Shown in pieces: positions 1-6,368 of a stretch of DNA of 7,295 nucleotides. Position 1 is the first letter of the stretch. The number at the start of each line of letters is the position of its first letter. Location: positions 1 through 7,295 of the forward strand of contig JAEYRA010000034.1 in assembly GCA_023409755.1 (NCBI GenBank). Direction: 5' to 3'. The notes beneath the pieces were generated by a model. The model was not told the origin of the DNA and did not search any database. It was given only the letters and a program-made list of their open reading frames with translations. Made by a program: the position numbers and the translations under genes. Source of the DNA: Bacillota bacterium. GTDB lineage: Bacteria > Bacillota > Clostridia > Christensenellales > UMGS416.

Positions 1-29
1 CCGGCCGTAACCAGAACAAGCTGTTTGAA

Positions 30-59
30 TCGCGGGCGCTGCATCAGCAGCGACCGCGA
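30..59 (-). terminator. Stem-loop after the arabinofuranosidase gene, candidate terminator
   Basis: Just past the stop codon of the arabinofuranosidase gene, the sequence forms a near-perfect hairpin. Bases 30-35 (TCGCGG) pair with 54-59 (CCGCGA), there is one G/A mismatch, then 37-42 (CGCTGC) pairs with 47-52 (GCAGCG) around a 4-base loop. On the minus strand it is followed by TTCAAACAGCTTGTT, which is only moderately T-rich. It is well placed to end the murG-arabinofuranosidase transcript, but the missing U-tract means it may instead be a 3'-end stabilising hairpin or a Rho-assisted stop. Confidence 0.45.
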
Positions 60-69
60 AAGCGTAGTG

Positions 70-1575
70 TCAGCTGAGCGAAAACCGCAGCACGTTCCAG
101 GATGCCGCGGGCAGCCGCACCGTGCACTGGCCGCCGCGCACGGTAGCCTCGGGCAGCTCCACCGGGGCAACGGTGTCGGGCGCAGCCTGGGTGTTGCAGG
201 CCGAGAGATCGTCGTGACGCAGCACGCTCTGGCGCACCGCCGTGGCTTTGCCCAGACCGCGCAGGTCGAGCTTCAGCTCCATCCCCTGCTTCAGGTGCCG
301 GTTGACGGCAAAGACCGTGACTTCATTGCCCTCGCGGCTCTGCACGGCCGAGAGGTCGAGGTAGGGCGTGTCGCCCAGGCTGCCAGCGTCGTAGACGGGG
401 CTGTCGACCACCGTGCCCAGCGAGAGCCCGCGGCCAAAGGCCGACGCCTGCAGGAAGGGCCAGTAGATTGTCTGCCGCCAGGCCGGGCCGCCGTTGGTCG
501 TCATAATGGGCGCGATGACGTTGACAAGCTGCGCCAGGCACCCCACCTTGACCCGGTCGGCATTGCGCAGGAGGGCGTTGAGCATGGTGCCAACGACGAG
601 AGCGTCCGCCATGTCATAGCGGTCCTCCAGCAGGGGCGGGGCCACCTGCCAGGGTTCCTGCTTGCTGTCAGCATCATTGCTGTGGAACCACACGTTCCAC
701 TCGTCGAAGGAGAGTTTCACGTCCTTCTTCCCGCGCTTCACGGCCTTCACATAGTCACAGACCGCGCCAACCTCGCGGATGAAATGCTCCATGCCCATGG
801 CTTGGGCCAGGAAGTTGGGCAGGTTGCCGTCGCGGTTGCCGTAGTACTGGTGCAGGGAGAGATAGTCCACGCTGTCGTAGCATTCCTCCAGCACCACGCG
901 CTCCCACTGGCCAAAGGTGGGCATGTCGCGGTTGGAGGAGCCGCAGGCCACAACCTCAATGGTCGGGTCAGCCCACTTCATCACCTTGGCCGTCTCCAGC
1001 GCGGCACGGCCATACTCCACGGCGTTCTTGTGGCCAATCTGCCAGGGGCCGTCCATCTCATTGCCCAGGCACCAGAGCTTAATGGCGTGGGGGTCGGCGT
1101 GGCCGTTCTTGCGGCGCAGATCCGACCAATAGGTGCCGCCGGGGTGGTTGCAATACTCGACCTCCTGGCGGGCTTCTTCAGCCCCCAGGGTGCCCAGGTT
1201 CACCGCCATCATCGGCGCGGTGCCGGCCTTGCGGCACCAGTCGGCAAACTCATCCACGCCAATGGCATTGGGCTCCACCGAGGCCCAGGCCTGCTCCTGC
1301 CGGCGGGGGCGATTCTCCCGCGGGCCGATGCCGTCGCGCCAGTCGTAGCCCGAGACGAAGTTGCCGCCGGGGTAGCGCACCACCGGCACGCCCAGCGCCC
1401 GCACCAGCTCCAGCACATCGCGGCGGAAGCCCTGCTCATCGGCGGTGGGGTGCCCGGGCTCCCAGATGCCGCCATAGACGGCACGGCCCAGGTGCTCAAT
1501 GAAAGAGCCGAACAGCCGGTCATCGACCGCGCCCACGGCAAAGTGTTTATCCAGCAATACCGAAGCCTTGATCAT
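70..1575 (-). CDS. Alpha-L-arabinofuranosidase, glycoside hydrolase family 51
   Basis: This enzyme should release terminal alpha-L-arabinofuranosyl residues from arabinoxylan- or arabinan-derived oligosaccharides by a retaining mechanism. The 501-residue product has the GH51 layout: a short N-terminal strand, a TIM barrel, and a C-terminal beta-sandwich from roughly residue 385. Hallmarks seen are RYPGGNF (67-73) followed by SGYDWRDGIGPR, VEPN (100-103), LGNEMDG with the expected acid/base Glu173, and SFDEWNVW with the expected nucleophile Glu292. These two positions nearly match the spacing known for Geobacillus AbfA. No signal peptide is present, so it should act in the cytoplasm on imported oligosaccharides. 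The start is fixed by AGGAGGA six bases upstream. It lies 30 bases after murG on the same strand and probably shares its transcript. No transporter, sugar regulator or other hydrolase is in view. The family call is secure; the natural substrate is inferred. Confidence 0.95.
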   Translation of the reverse strand: MIKASVLLDKHFAVGAVDDRLFGSFIEHLGRAVYGGIWEPGHPTADEQGFRRDVLELVRALGVPVVRYPGGNFVSGYDWRDGIGPRENRPRRQEQAWASVEPNAIGVDEFADWCRKAGTAPMMAVNLGTLGAEEARQEVEYCNHPGGTYWSDLRRKNGHADPHAIKLWCLGNEMDGPWQIGHKNAVEYGRAALETAKVMKWADPTIEVVACGSSNRDMPTFGQWERVVLEECYDSVDYLSLHQYYGNRDGNLPNFLAQAMGMEHFIREVGAVCDYVKAVKRGKKDVKLSFDEWNVWFHSNDADSKQEPWQVAPPLLEDRYDMADALVVGTMLNALLRNADRVKVGCLAQLVNVIAPIMTTNGGPAWRQTIYWPFLQASAFGRGLSLGTVVDSPVYDAGSLGDTPYLDLSAVQSREGNEVTVFAVNRHLKQGMELKLDLRGLGKATAVRQSVLRHDDLSACNTQAAPDTVAPVELPEATVRGGQCTVRLPAASWNVLRFSLS

Positions 1576-1581
1576 AGGGGG

Positions 1582-1588
1582 TCCTCCT
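1582..1588 (-). promoter_or_regulatory. Strong ribosome binding site of the arabinofuranosidase gene
   Basis: On the minus strand AGGAGGA stands six bases before the ATG. It is a near-complete complement to the 16S rRNA tail and makes translation independent of the preceding murG even if the mRNA is shared. Confidence 0.85.
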
Positions 1589-1605
1589 CTGCTTTCCTGT
1601 TGTGT

Positions 1606-2679
1606 TTATTTCTTCGCGGTGCGTTCAATTTCCTCCAGCACGGCATCGGTGCCGTTGCCGCTGGGGGCCGCCGCCATAGCCCGGCGCATGTCCGTGCGCC
1701 CGGCCCAGGCGTTGAGGATGGCGTCGTACAGGCTGTCCTCGGTCATGGCGTCCTGCCCCAGCACCCGGGCAAAGCCCTGGGCGCTGAAGCTCTTGGCGTT
1801 GTCAATCTGGTCGCCGCGGCTGGCTGAGAGCGGCAGCGGAATCAGCAGCATGGGCTTCTGCAGGGCCAGAAACTCATAGAGCGAATTGGCCCCCGCGCGA
1901 GAGACGACAAGGTCCGCCGCCGCCAGCAGGTCGGGGAGACCGTCGGACACATACTCAAACTGCGCGTAGCCGGGGGTGCCTTCGAGCGCCGCGTCCAGGT
2001 TGCCCTGCCCGCACAGGTGGATGACCCGCAGCGTGCGCGAAAGCTTGGTGAGGATCGCCCGCAGCGCGCCATTGATGGCTGACGAGCCCTGGGAGCCGCC
2101 CATCATCAGCAGCGTGGGCATGCCGTTGTCGGCGAAGCCGCAGGCCGCGAGCCCCCGCGCCCGGTCGCCGGTGAGCAGTGCCCCGCGAATGGGCGTGCCG
2201 GTGTGGCGGGCCTTGGGGCCCAGCTCCTTGGCCGTCTCCGGGAAGGTGGTGCAGATGCGCCGGGCAAAAGGCAGCGCCAGCTTGTTGGCCAGGCCCGGGG
2301 TGATGTCCGATTCGTGCAGCACCATGGGCACGCCCGCCAGCGCCGCCGCCCAGGCCACCGGCACCGAGACGAAGCCCCCCTTGCTGAAGACAACCGAGGG
2401 CTTGACCCGCCGCAGCACGCCCGCCGCCTGCCCCAGCCCCGCCAGCACCCGGAAGGGGTCGGAGAGGTTCTTGAGGTCGCGGTAGCGCCGCAGCTTGCCG
2501 CAGGAGATGCCGTGGTAGGTGACGCCGGGCAGCCCCTCGACGAGCGTCCGCTCCATGCCGCTGTGGCCGCCGATGTAATGCACCGTCCACCCCCGTGCCT
2601 GCAGCAGGGGGATGAGCGCGAGATTGGGCGTGATGTGCCCGGCGGTGCCCCCGCCGGTCAATACGATCGTCTGGTTCAT
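1606..2679 (-). CDS. murG: MurG, lipid II-forming N-acetylglucosaminyltransferase
   Basis: MurG transfers GlcNAc from UDP-GlcNAc to undecaprenyl-pyrophosphoryl-MurNAc-pentapeptide (lipid I) to give lipid II on the inner face of the membrane. The 357-residue length is normal. The N-terminal Rossmann half carries the glycine loop GGGTAGH (9-15), with His15 in the position of the conserved MurG histidine, and HESDITPGLANK (122-133). The C-terminal half carries the second glycine loop GGSQGSS (194-200), SRAGANSLYE (260-269) with the UDP-ribose-binding Glu, and GDQIDNA (289-295). The ASRGDQ form is typical of Firmicutes MurG. It is not in a dcw cell-wall cluster here: no mraY, murD, ftsW or ftsQ adjoins it. 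Its own promoter lies directly upstream. AGGGAGG is 13 bases before the ATG, rather far, but the protein start fits the family exactly. Confidence 0.96.
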   Translation of the reverse strand: MNQTIVLTGGGTAGHITPNLALIPLLQARGWTVHYIGGHSGMERTLVEGLPGVTYHGISCGKLRRYRDLKNLSDPFRVLAGLGQAAGVLRRVKPSVVFSKGGFVSVPVAWAAALAGVPMVLHESDITPGLANKLALPFARRICTTFPETAKELGPKARHTGTPIRGALLTGDRARGLAACGFADNGMPTLLMMGGSQGSSAINGALRAILTKLSRTLRVIHLCGQGNLDAALEGTPGYAQFEYVSDGLPDLLAAADLVVSRAGANSLYEFLALQKPMLLIPLPLSASRGDQIDNAKSFSAQGFARVLGQDAMTEDSLYDAILNAWAGRTDMRRAMAAAPSGNGTDAVLEEIERTAKK

Positions 2680-2714
2680 GGGTTCGAGTCCGCCTCCCTG
2701 TGTTGTGACGGTTT

Positions 2715-2723
2715 ATTATACCA
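2715..2723 (-). promoter_or_regulatory. Extended -10 promoter of murG
   Basis: The minus strand reads TGGTATAAT, a perfect extended -10 (TGn plus TATAAT). The -35 position, 17 bases further, shows only a weak TGCTAA, which is normal for extended -10 promoters. Initiation about 7 bases downstream would give a leader of roughly 28 bases containing the AGGGAGG ribosome site. It lies in the 81-base gap between the URO-D gene and murG and implies that murG can be expressed independently of that gene. Confidence 0.75.
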
Positions 2724-2760
2724 GAAATGCCGCGCCGTTAGCATGGCGAACGCACTCCCG

Positions 2761-3819
2761 TCACCCCTGGGCGGCCCGCGCGGCGGCGGCCTTCCGGGTG
2801 CCGTAGTGGTAAGCCTCATTGAGCAGGGCCTCCATGCTATCCGCTGGGCAGTCGCTGGTGATGGCGTTGCCTGCCGTCAGCATCAGCCGCCCGTCGGCCC
2901 GGAAGTAGGTGTCGATCAGAAAGCGTACCTCCCGCCGCACGTCGTCGGGCGTGCCCCAGGGGATGGTCTGCTGCACGTCGAAGCCCGCCCAGATGCAGAG
3001 CTTGTCGCCGTACTTCTCCGCAATGACCCGCTCGTCCATCGTGTACTTCTGAATGGGGTGCAGCACGTCGAGCCCGGCGTCGATGAAGTCGGGCAGGAAC
3101 GGCACGATGTTGCCGCAGCAATGGAGCCAGAAGTGCATGCCCAGCGAGTGAGCGCAGTCAAAAAGCTCCTTGTAATAGGGCAGGAAGAACTCCCGGAACA
3201 GAGCCGGTGAGAAGAACGGCCCGGTCTGGGTTCCGATGTCGTCGCTCGTGAAGATACCGTCGAGGTCCAGCTCAGCCTTGGCCCGTACCATCGCCCGCTT
3301 GTAAAAATCGGTGAGCGCACGGAACAGCCGGTGCACGCTCTCGGGGTCGGTGTAGAAGTCCATGAGGGCGTTGGTCATGCCCCGCATGGACCAGAACCGC
3401 TCAAACAGGCAGTACCACCACGTGCCCAGGCGGTACCGGCCGTCGTCCGCCGGACGGGGCGGGATCATCCCGGGGTAATCGGGGTTGGGGAAGTCCCTCA
3501 GGATGCCATCGAGCAGCGCCCAGTCGGTGATGGCGGACTTGGCGTCGATGCCCACGGTCTCGTCGGCCTTCGGGTCGTCAAAGTTGACCCAGCGGTACTC
3601 CGGGTCGTCGGCCGGGGCGTCGATCACCTCTGGGAAGCGCAGACCCACGACCTGCACGTCATTGGGGTAGGTGGCCAGCAGCCGTTCCACCCGTCCCTCA
3701 TCGGGTCCGAAGCGCTCCGGAGACGTCCAGAAGTGCAGCATCATGGGCACGCGGCCTGCCGCGCCCCGCCCTTCGATGACAGCCCGGAGTTCCTCCCGGG
3801 TCAGCGGTTGGAAATGCAT
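2761..3819 (-). CDS. Uroporphyrinogen decarboxylase superfamily protein, methyltransferase-like zinc-site type
   Basis: This 352-residue protein belongs to the URO-D/MtaA superfamily, a single TIM barrel that includes heme-pathway decarboxylases and corrinoid-dependent methyltransferases. Features seen are an N-terminal helix MHFQPLTREELRAVIEG, SDDIGTQTGPFFSPALFREFFLPYYKELF (about 192-220), LHCCGN (232-237), DVLHPIQ (251-257) and GNAITSDCP (317-325). His233, Cys235 and Cys324 form the H-x-C...C zinc-ligand pattern of MtaA/MtbA-type methyltransferases, which bona fide HemE lacks. It is therefore more likely to move a methyl group to or from a corrinoid or thiol than to decarboxylate uroporphyrinogen. 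No corrinoid protein, reductive activator or other heme gene is nearby, so the substrate is unknown. An ATG six codons upstream is in frame, but GGAGGG seven bases before this ATG selects the start given. Confidence 0.85.
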   Translation of the reverse strand: MHFQPLTREELRAVIEGRGAAGRVPMMLHFWTSPERFGPDEGRVERLLATYPNDVQVVGLRFPEVIDAPADDPEYRWVNFDDPKADETVGIDAKSAITDWALLDGILRDFPNPDYPGMIPPRPADDGRYRLGTWWYCLFERFWSMRGMTNALMDFYTDPESVHRLFRALTDFYKRAMVRAKAELDLDGIFTSDDIGTQTGPFFSPALFREFFLPYYKELFDCAHSLGMHFWLHCCGNIVPFLPDFIDAGLDVLHPIQKYTMDERVIAEKYGDKLCIWAGFDVQQTIPWGTPDDVRREVRFLIDTYFRADGRLMLTAGNAITSDCPADSMEALLNEAYHYGTRKAAAARAAQG

Positions 3820-3826
3820 GGAATGT

Positions 3827-3832
3827 CCCTCC
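3827..3832 (-). promoter_or_regulatory. Ribosome binding site deciding the URO-D-like gene start
   Basis: GGAGGG on the minus strand sits seven bases before the ATG at 3819 and inside the first codons of the alternative upstream ATG at 3837. The upstream ATG has no ribosome site of its own and lies only about 5 bases from the predicted transcription start, so the downstream ATG is preferred. Confidence 0.7.
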
Positions 3833-3844
3833 AACATTTGTTAA

Positions 3845-3855
3845 GCACATTGTGC
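3845..3855. repeat. 11-base palindrome GCACA-T-TGTGC, possible operator
   Basis: A perfect inverted repeat with 5-base arms and a single central base overlaps the predicted -10 of the URO-D-like gene. Its size and position would suit a regulator or repressor site, but no regulator gene is in the window and short palindromes arise by chance. Confidence 0.35.
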
Positions 3856-3877
3856 GCGAGGATGCGCCAAAATGCAA
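3849..3877 (-). promoter_or_regulatory. Predicted promoter of the URO-D-like gene
   Basis: The minus strand shows TTGCAT, a 17-base spacer, and CACAAT (4 of 6 matches to TATAAT). Initiation about 7 bases after the -10 would give a leader of roughly 22 bases carrying the GGAGGG site. The -35 is weak (TTG only), so an activator or the overlapping palindrome may matter. Confidence 0.4.
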
Positions 3878-3898
3878 CACACGGACGGCCAATTGGGC

Positions 3899-3927
3899 GG
3901 GACAACGAAGGGCGTTTGTGCTATCAT
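3899..3927 (+). promoter_or_regulatory. Predicted promoter of the dnaD-dnaC operon
   Basis: GGGACA (4 of 6 matches to TTGACA), a 17-base spacer and TATCAT (5 of 6 matches to TATAAT) are present, with TG one base before the -10, giving an extended -10. The expected start near 3934 leaves a leader of about 24 bases. Its -35 is 21 bases from the -35 of the divergent URO-D-like promoter, so the two promoters are back to back. A short inverted repeat TGTT-ACC-AACA lies just after the start site. Confidence 0.6.
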
Positions 3928-3947
3928 CTTGTTACCAACACACAGAC

Positions 3948-3951
3948 GGGG
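3948..3951 (+). promoter_or_regulatory. Weak ribosome binding site of the DnaD-like gene
   Basis: GGGG lies six bases before the chosen ATG and too close to the alternative ATG at 3952. It is a much poorer Shine-Dalgarno match than those of the other genes here, which would keep expression of this initiator low. Confidence 0.4.
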
Positions 3952-3957
3952 ATGGAC

Positions 3958-5436
3958 ATGCCATTGGTTCGATTTGCGCCGGGCGGCAGCCACTGTGATG
4001 TGACGCCGCTGGAAAACCTGTTCATTGAGGACTTCCTGCCGGAAGCCCCCGGTGACTTCCTGAAAGTTTACCTCTACGCCCTGATGCTTTGCTACCGCGC
4101 CAGCGACGAGCAGCCCCAGGGCTTTGACGACCTGTGCCGCGCCCTCAAGATGAACGGGGAGATGGTGCGGGCCGCCTTCGCCTATTGGGAGGCGCTGGGG
4201 ATTGTCAAGGTCACCTCCGCCGATCCCTTCGAGGCCGAGTTTGTGAACCTCAAGCAAAAGTTCATGGGCGCCGTGGCCCCGCGGGAGACCGAGCGCGACC
4301 GCGCCTTCAAGGAGCTGGCCGAGCACGTGCAGAGCATCTTCAGCGGTCAGCGGGTGGTGAGCCCGTCGGAGTTCCACCGCGTTTACGACTGGTATGACAC
4401 GCTGCACCTGGAGCCGGCGGCCATTGCGCTCTTAATCCGCTTCTGCGTGGGGCGAAAGGGTCCCAAGGTGGGCTTCGCCTACATGGACGCCGTGGCACAG
4501 GACTTGGCTGCCCGTGGCATCCACAGTGATGAGGAGATGGAGGGCTACATCCTCGACCAGGAGGCGCTGCACTCCGGCGCGGGCCGGGTACTGGCCCGCT
4601 GGAGCCAGCGGCGCGCCCCCACCCAGGACGAGATGGCACTCTACCGCCGGTGGACGGGCGAATGGGGCTTCACCGAGGACGCGGTGATGACCGCCTGCAC
4701 ACGGCTCACCTCCGCGACCCAGCCCAACTTCAAATACCTCAACAACGTGCTGGAGGGCTTCCACGACAAGGGCATCCACACTGCGCGGCAGATGCAGGAG
4801 GAGATGGACCGCGAGCAGCAGATGCGCGAGATCTGCGCTGACCTCAGCCGGGCGCTGGGGGCGCGCAACTCCGCCAGCAACGCCGCCGAGCTTGTCAACT
4901 TGTATGAACACTTCACCAGCCTTGGCTTTTCGGAGTCGTCCATCCTCATGGCCGCGCGCATGCTCTGCCTGGAGGGCCGCCACACCCTGGTGGACCTGGC
5001 CGCGCGCCTCAACAAATGGTATGAAGAAGGCACGGTGACCGACGAGGCCATGGCCGCCCGGCGGGAACGCAACGCCGAGGCCGACGGGGCCGTGCGCGGG
5101 TGGTTGAAGCTCTGGGGGCAGGGCCGCGCCCCGACCGCCGGGGAGACTGCCGCCTACCTGCGTTTCGCCCACGAGTGGAACCTGCCCGCCGACCTCATCG
5201 ACTACGCCGCCGAACGTTCTACGCTGGCTGAACGGCCCCTGGCGCTGATGGGCACACTGCTCACCGCCTGGCGGGAGCAGGGCATCACCACCCGCGAGGG
5301 AGCCGAGGCCGCCGAGGCCCGCCGGCCCAACCGCGCCGGTGCCGCTGCCCCCGACGCACCCCTGCACCGCAACGAGTTTACCCCCGACGCCCTGAGCGCG
5401 CTGTCGTCGGGCATGATTGACCTGGGAGACCGCTGA
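3958..5436 (+). CDS. DnaD-family primosome protein with repeated DnaD domains
   Basis: The 492-residue product resembles Firmicutes DnaD/DnaB initiation proteins, which bind and remodel DNA and help deliver the helicase. Residues about 14-105 look like the N-terminal winged-helix (DDBH1) domain (PLENLFIEDFLP, then YLYALMLCYRA, then a helix-turn-helix-like stretch ending YWEALGIVKV). After it, four similar helical segments can be read at about 117-195, 206-280, 288-365 and 375-450. Each has a charged helix, an xPxxxE-like turn or equivalent, a hydrophobic core, and a closing motif near the DDBH2 YxxxILxxW type: YMDAVAQDL, YLNNVLEGF, LAARLNKWYEEG, LMGTLLTAWREQG. An Ala/Arg/Pro-rich linker and a short tail ending MIDLGDR follow. 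B. subtilis DnaD is about 230 residues, so this is about twice as long. The reading frame stays open upstream across the opposite gene, but promoter and ribosome site support this ATG. An ATG two codons earlier is a minor alternative. It overlaps the helicase-loader gene by one base. Confidence 0.85.
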   Translation: MPLVRFAPGGSHCDVTPLENLFIEDFLPEAPGDFLKVYLYALMLCYRASDEQPQGFDDLCRALKMNGEMVRAAFAYWEALGIVKVTSADPFEAEFVNLKQKFMGAVAPRETERDRAFKELAEHVQSIFSGQRVVSPSEFHRVYDWYDTLHLEPAAIALLIRFCVGRKGPKVGFAYMDAVAQDLAARGIHSDEEMEGYILDQEALHSGAGRVLARWSQRRAPTQDEMALYRRWTGEWGFTEDAVMTACTRLTSATQPNFKYLNNVLEGFHDKGIHTARQMQEEMDREQQMREICADLSRALGARNSASNAAELVNLYEHFTSLGFSESSILMAARMLCLEGRHTLVDLAARLNKWYEEGTVTDEAMAARRERNAEADGAVRGWLKLWGQGRAPTAGETAAYLRFAHEWNLPADLIDYAAERSTLAERPLALMGTLLTAWREQGITTREGAEAAEARRPNRAGAAAPDAPLHRNEFTPDALSALSSGMIDLGDR

Positions 5437-6353
5437 TGGCCAACGATTATGTGGATCTGGCGCTCAACACCCTGAAGAACCGCCGGGACAACCGGGACGC
5501 GCTGGCCGACACCCGTCGCCGGCAGCTCTACGAGGGCTGCACCGGGCTGCGCACGCTGGAGCTTGCCATTGCCCGGGCGGCACGCACCGCGCCGGAGACG
5601 CTCAACGCCCTCACGGCCCAGCGGCTGGCGCTGACCGAACAGTGGCTGGCTGACCAAGGCCTGCCCGCCGATTGGCTGACTCCCCCGCCGGGTTGCGCCC
5701 TCTGCGCTGACACCGGTTGGCGCAATGGCACCCTGTGCGCCTGCGTACGAAACGACGCGGCGCGGCGCATGTTTGCCGACGCAGGCCTGCGGGATGATGG
5801 GCCCAGCTTCGAGCGCTACGACCTCAACGTGTTCCCGGCCGACGCCCGCACCGGCGCAGGGCTCCCCCTGCGGGAGCACATGGCCCGCCTGCGGGACGCG
5901 GCTCTCGGCTGGGCCGACCGTTTCCCCAACCCCACCCGGCCCAATCTCGTCTTCCACGGGCGGCCGGGCCTGGGCAAGAGTTACCTCATGGACTGTGTCG
6001 CCCGCCGGGTCATTGACCGGGGCTTTTGGGTGGTACGGGCCACGGCCTTCCGCGTCAACGACGTGATGGCAAAGGCCCTGGCCGAGCGCGCCGACCCCGA
6101 CCCGTTCTTCGACTGCGACCTGCTGGTCATCGACGACCTGGGGGCCGAGCCCGTGCTCAACAAGGTGACCGTGAGTTCGTTCTTCAACCTCTTCAACGAG
6201 CGCAACGCCGCCGGGAAACCCTACCTCGTCTCCACCAATCTGCCGCCGGAGGGGCTGCTGCAGCGCTATGGCGAGCGGGTGTTCAGCCGGTTGACCGACA
6301 CGCGGCTCAACCAGCTCATCGCCTTTGAGGGCGTGGACCTGCGGCACCGGTAA
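5436..6353 (+). CDS. DnaC/DnaI-like AAA+ helicase loader
   Basis: This 305-residue protein should bind ATP and load the replicative DnaB-type helicase during initiation or restart. The N-terminal region (about 1-80) is helical and would contact the helicase. It is followed by a four-cysteine cluster, CALC (87-90) and CAC (101-103), a likely zinc site of the kind seen in DnaI-like loaders. The AAA+ core has Walker A GRPGLGKS (175-182), Walker B LLVIDDLGAE (229-238), sensor 1 VSTN (265-268) and ERVFSRLTD (280-288) with a candidate arginine finger Arg285. IstB transposition ATPases share the fold, but no istA lies beside it and the DnaD-type partner is directly upstream, which favours a replication role. 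Start and upstream stop overlap as TGATG with GGGAG seven bases ahead, so translation is probably coupled. DnaC or DnaI naming cannot be settled from sequence alone. Confidence 0.92.
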   Translation: MANDYVDLALNTLKNRRDNRDALADTRRRQLYEGCTGLRTLELAIARAARTAPETLNALTAQRLALTEQWLADQGLPADWLTPPPGCALCADTGWRNGTLCACVRNDAARRMFADAGLRDDGPSFERYDLNVFPADARTGAGLPLREHMARLRDAALGWADRFPNPTRPNLVFHGRPGLGKSYLMDCVARRVIDRGFWVVRATAFRVNDVMAKALAERADPDPFFDCDLLVIDDLGAEPVLNKVTVSSFFNLFNERNAAGKPYLVSTNLPPEGLLQRYGERVFSRLTDTRLNQLIAFEGVDLRHR

Positions 6354-6356
6354 GCC

Positions 6357-6362
6357 AAGGAG
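6357..6362 (+). promoter_or_regulatory. Ribosome binding site of the nucleotidyltransferase gene
   Basis: AAGGAG lies six bases before the ATG within the 15-base gap after the helicase-loader gene. No promoter fits in this gap, so the gene is most likely read from the dnaD-dnaC transcript, unless a promoter lies inside the loader gene. Confidence 0.8.
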
Positions 6363-6368
6363 TCGAAA

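Noticed and set aside
1547..1555. TTATCCAGC, resembling a DnaA box, considered because replication proteins are nearby
   Set aside because: It matches only 7 of 9 positions, is single, and lies inside the arabinofuranosidase coding sequence. There is no cluster of boxes or AT-rich unwinding region, so no origin is supported.
25..1827. Long plus-strand open frame (600 codons) opposite the arabinofuranosidase and the end of murG
   Set aside because: It is a GC-rich shadow of two well-recognised minus-strand genes. The translation is His/Gly/Val-rich with no known motifs and has no ribosome site.
2203..3210. Plus-strand open frame across the starts of murG and the end of the URO-D-like gene
   Set aside because: It lies antisense to two clear family members and crosses the murG promoter. 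Its translation shows low-complexity GC-driven composition and no recognisable domain.
3820..3837. Upstream ATG at 3837 for the URO-D-like gene
   Set aside because: It would place the GGAGGG ribosome site inside the coding region and leave almost no leader after the predicted promoter. The downstream ATG fits better.
3931..3941. Short inverted repeat TGTT-ACC-AACA in the leader of the DnaD-like gene
   Set aside because: Four-base arms are too short to claim an operator or attenuator without conservation data.
3331..3957. Upstream in-frame extension of the DnaD-like gene by about 209 codons
   Set aside because: It is antisense to the URO-D-like gene and crosses the divergent promoter region. 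The extension matches no DnaD domain, while a promoter and ribosome site sit directly before 3958.
4432..5367. Minus-strand open frame opposite the DnaD-like gene
   Set aside because: It is a Gly/Val/His-rich shadow of the coding strand with no start signals or family motifs.
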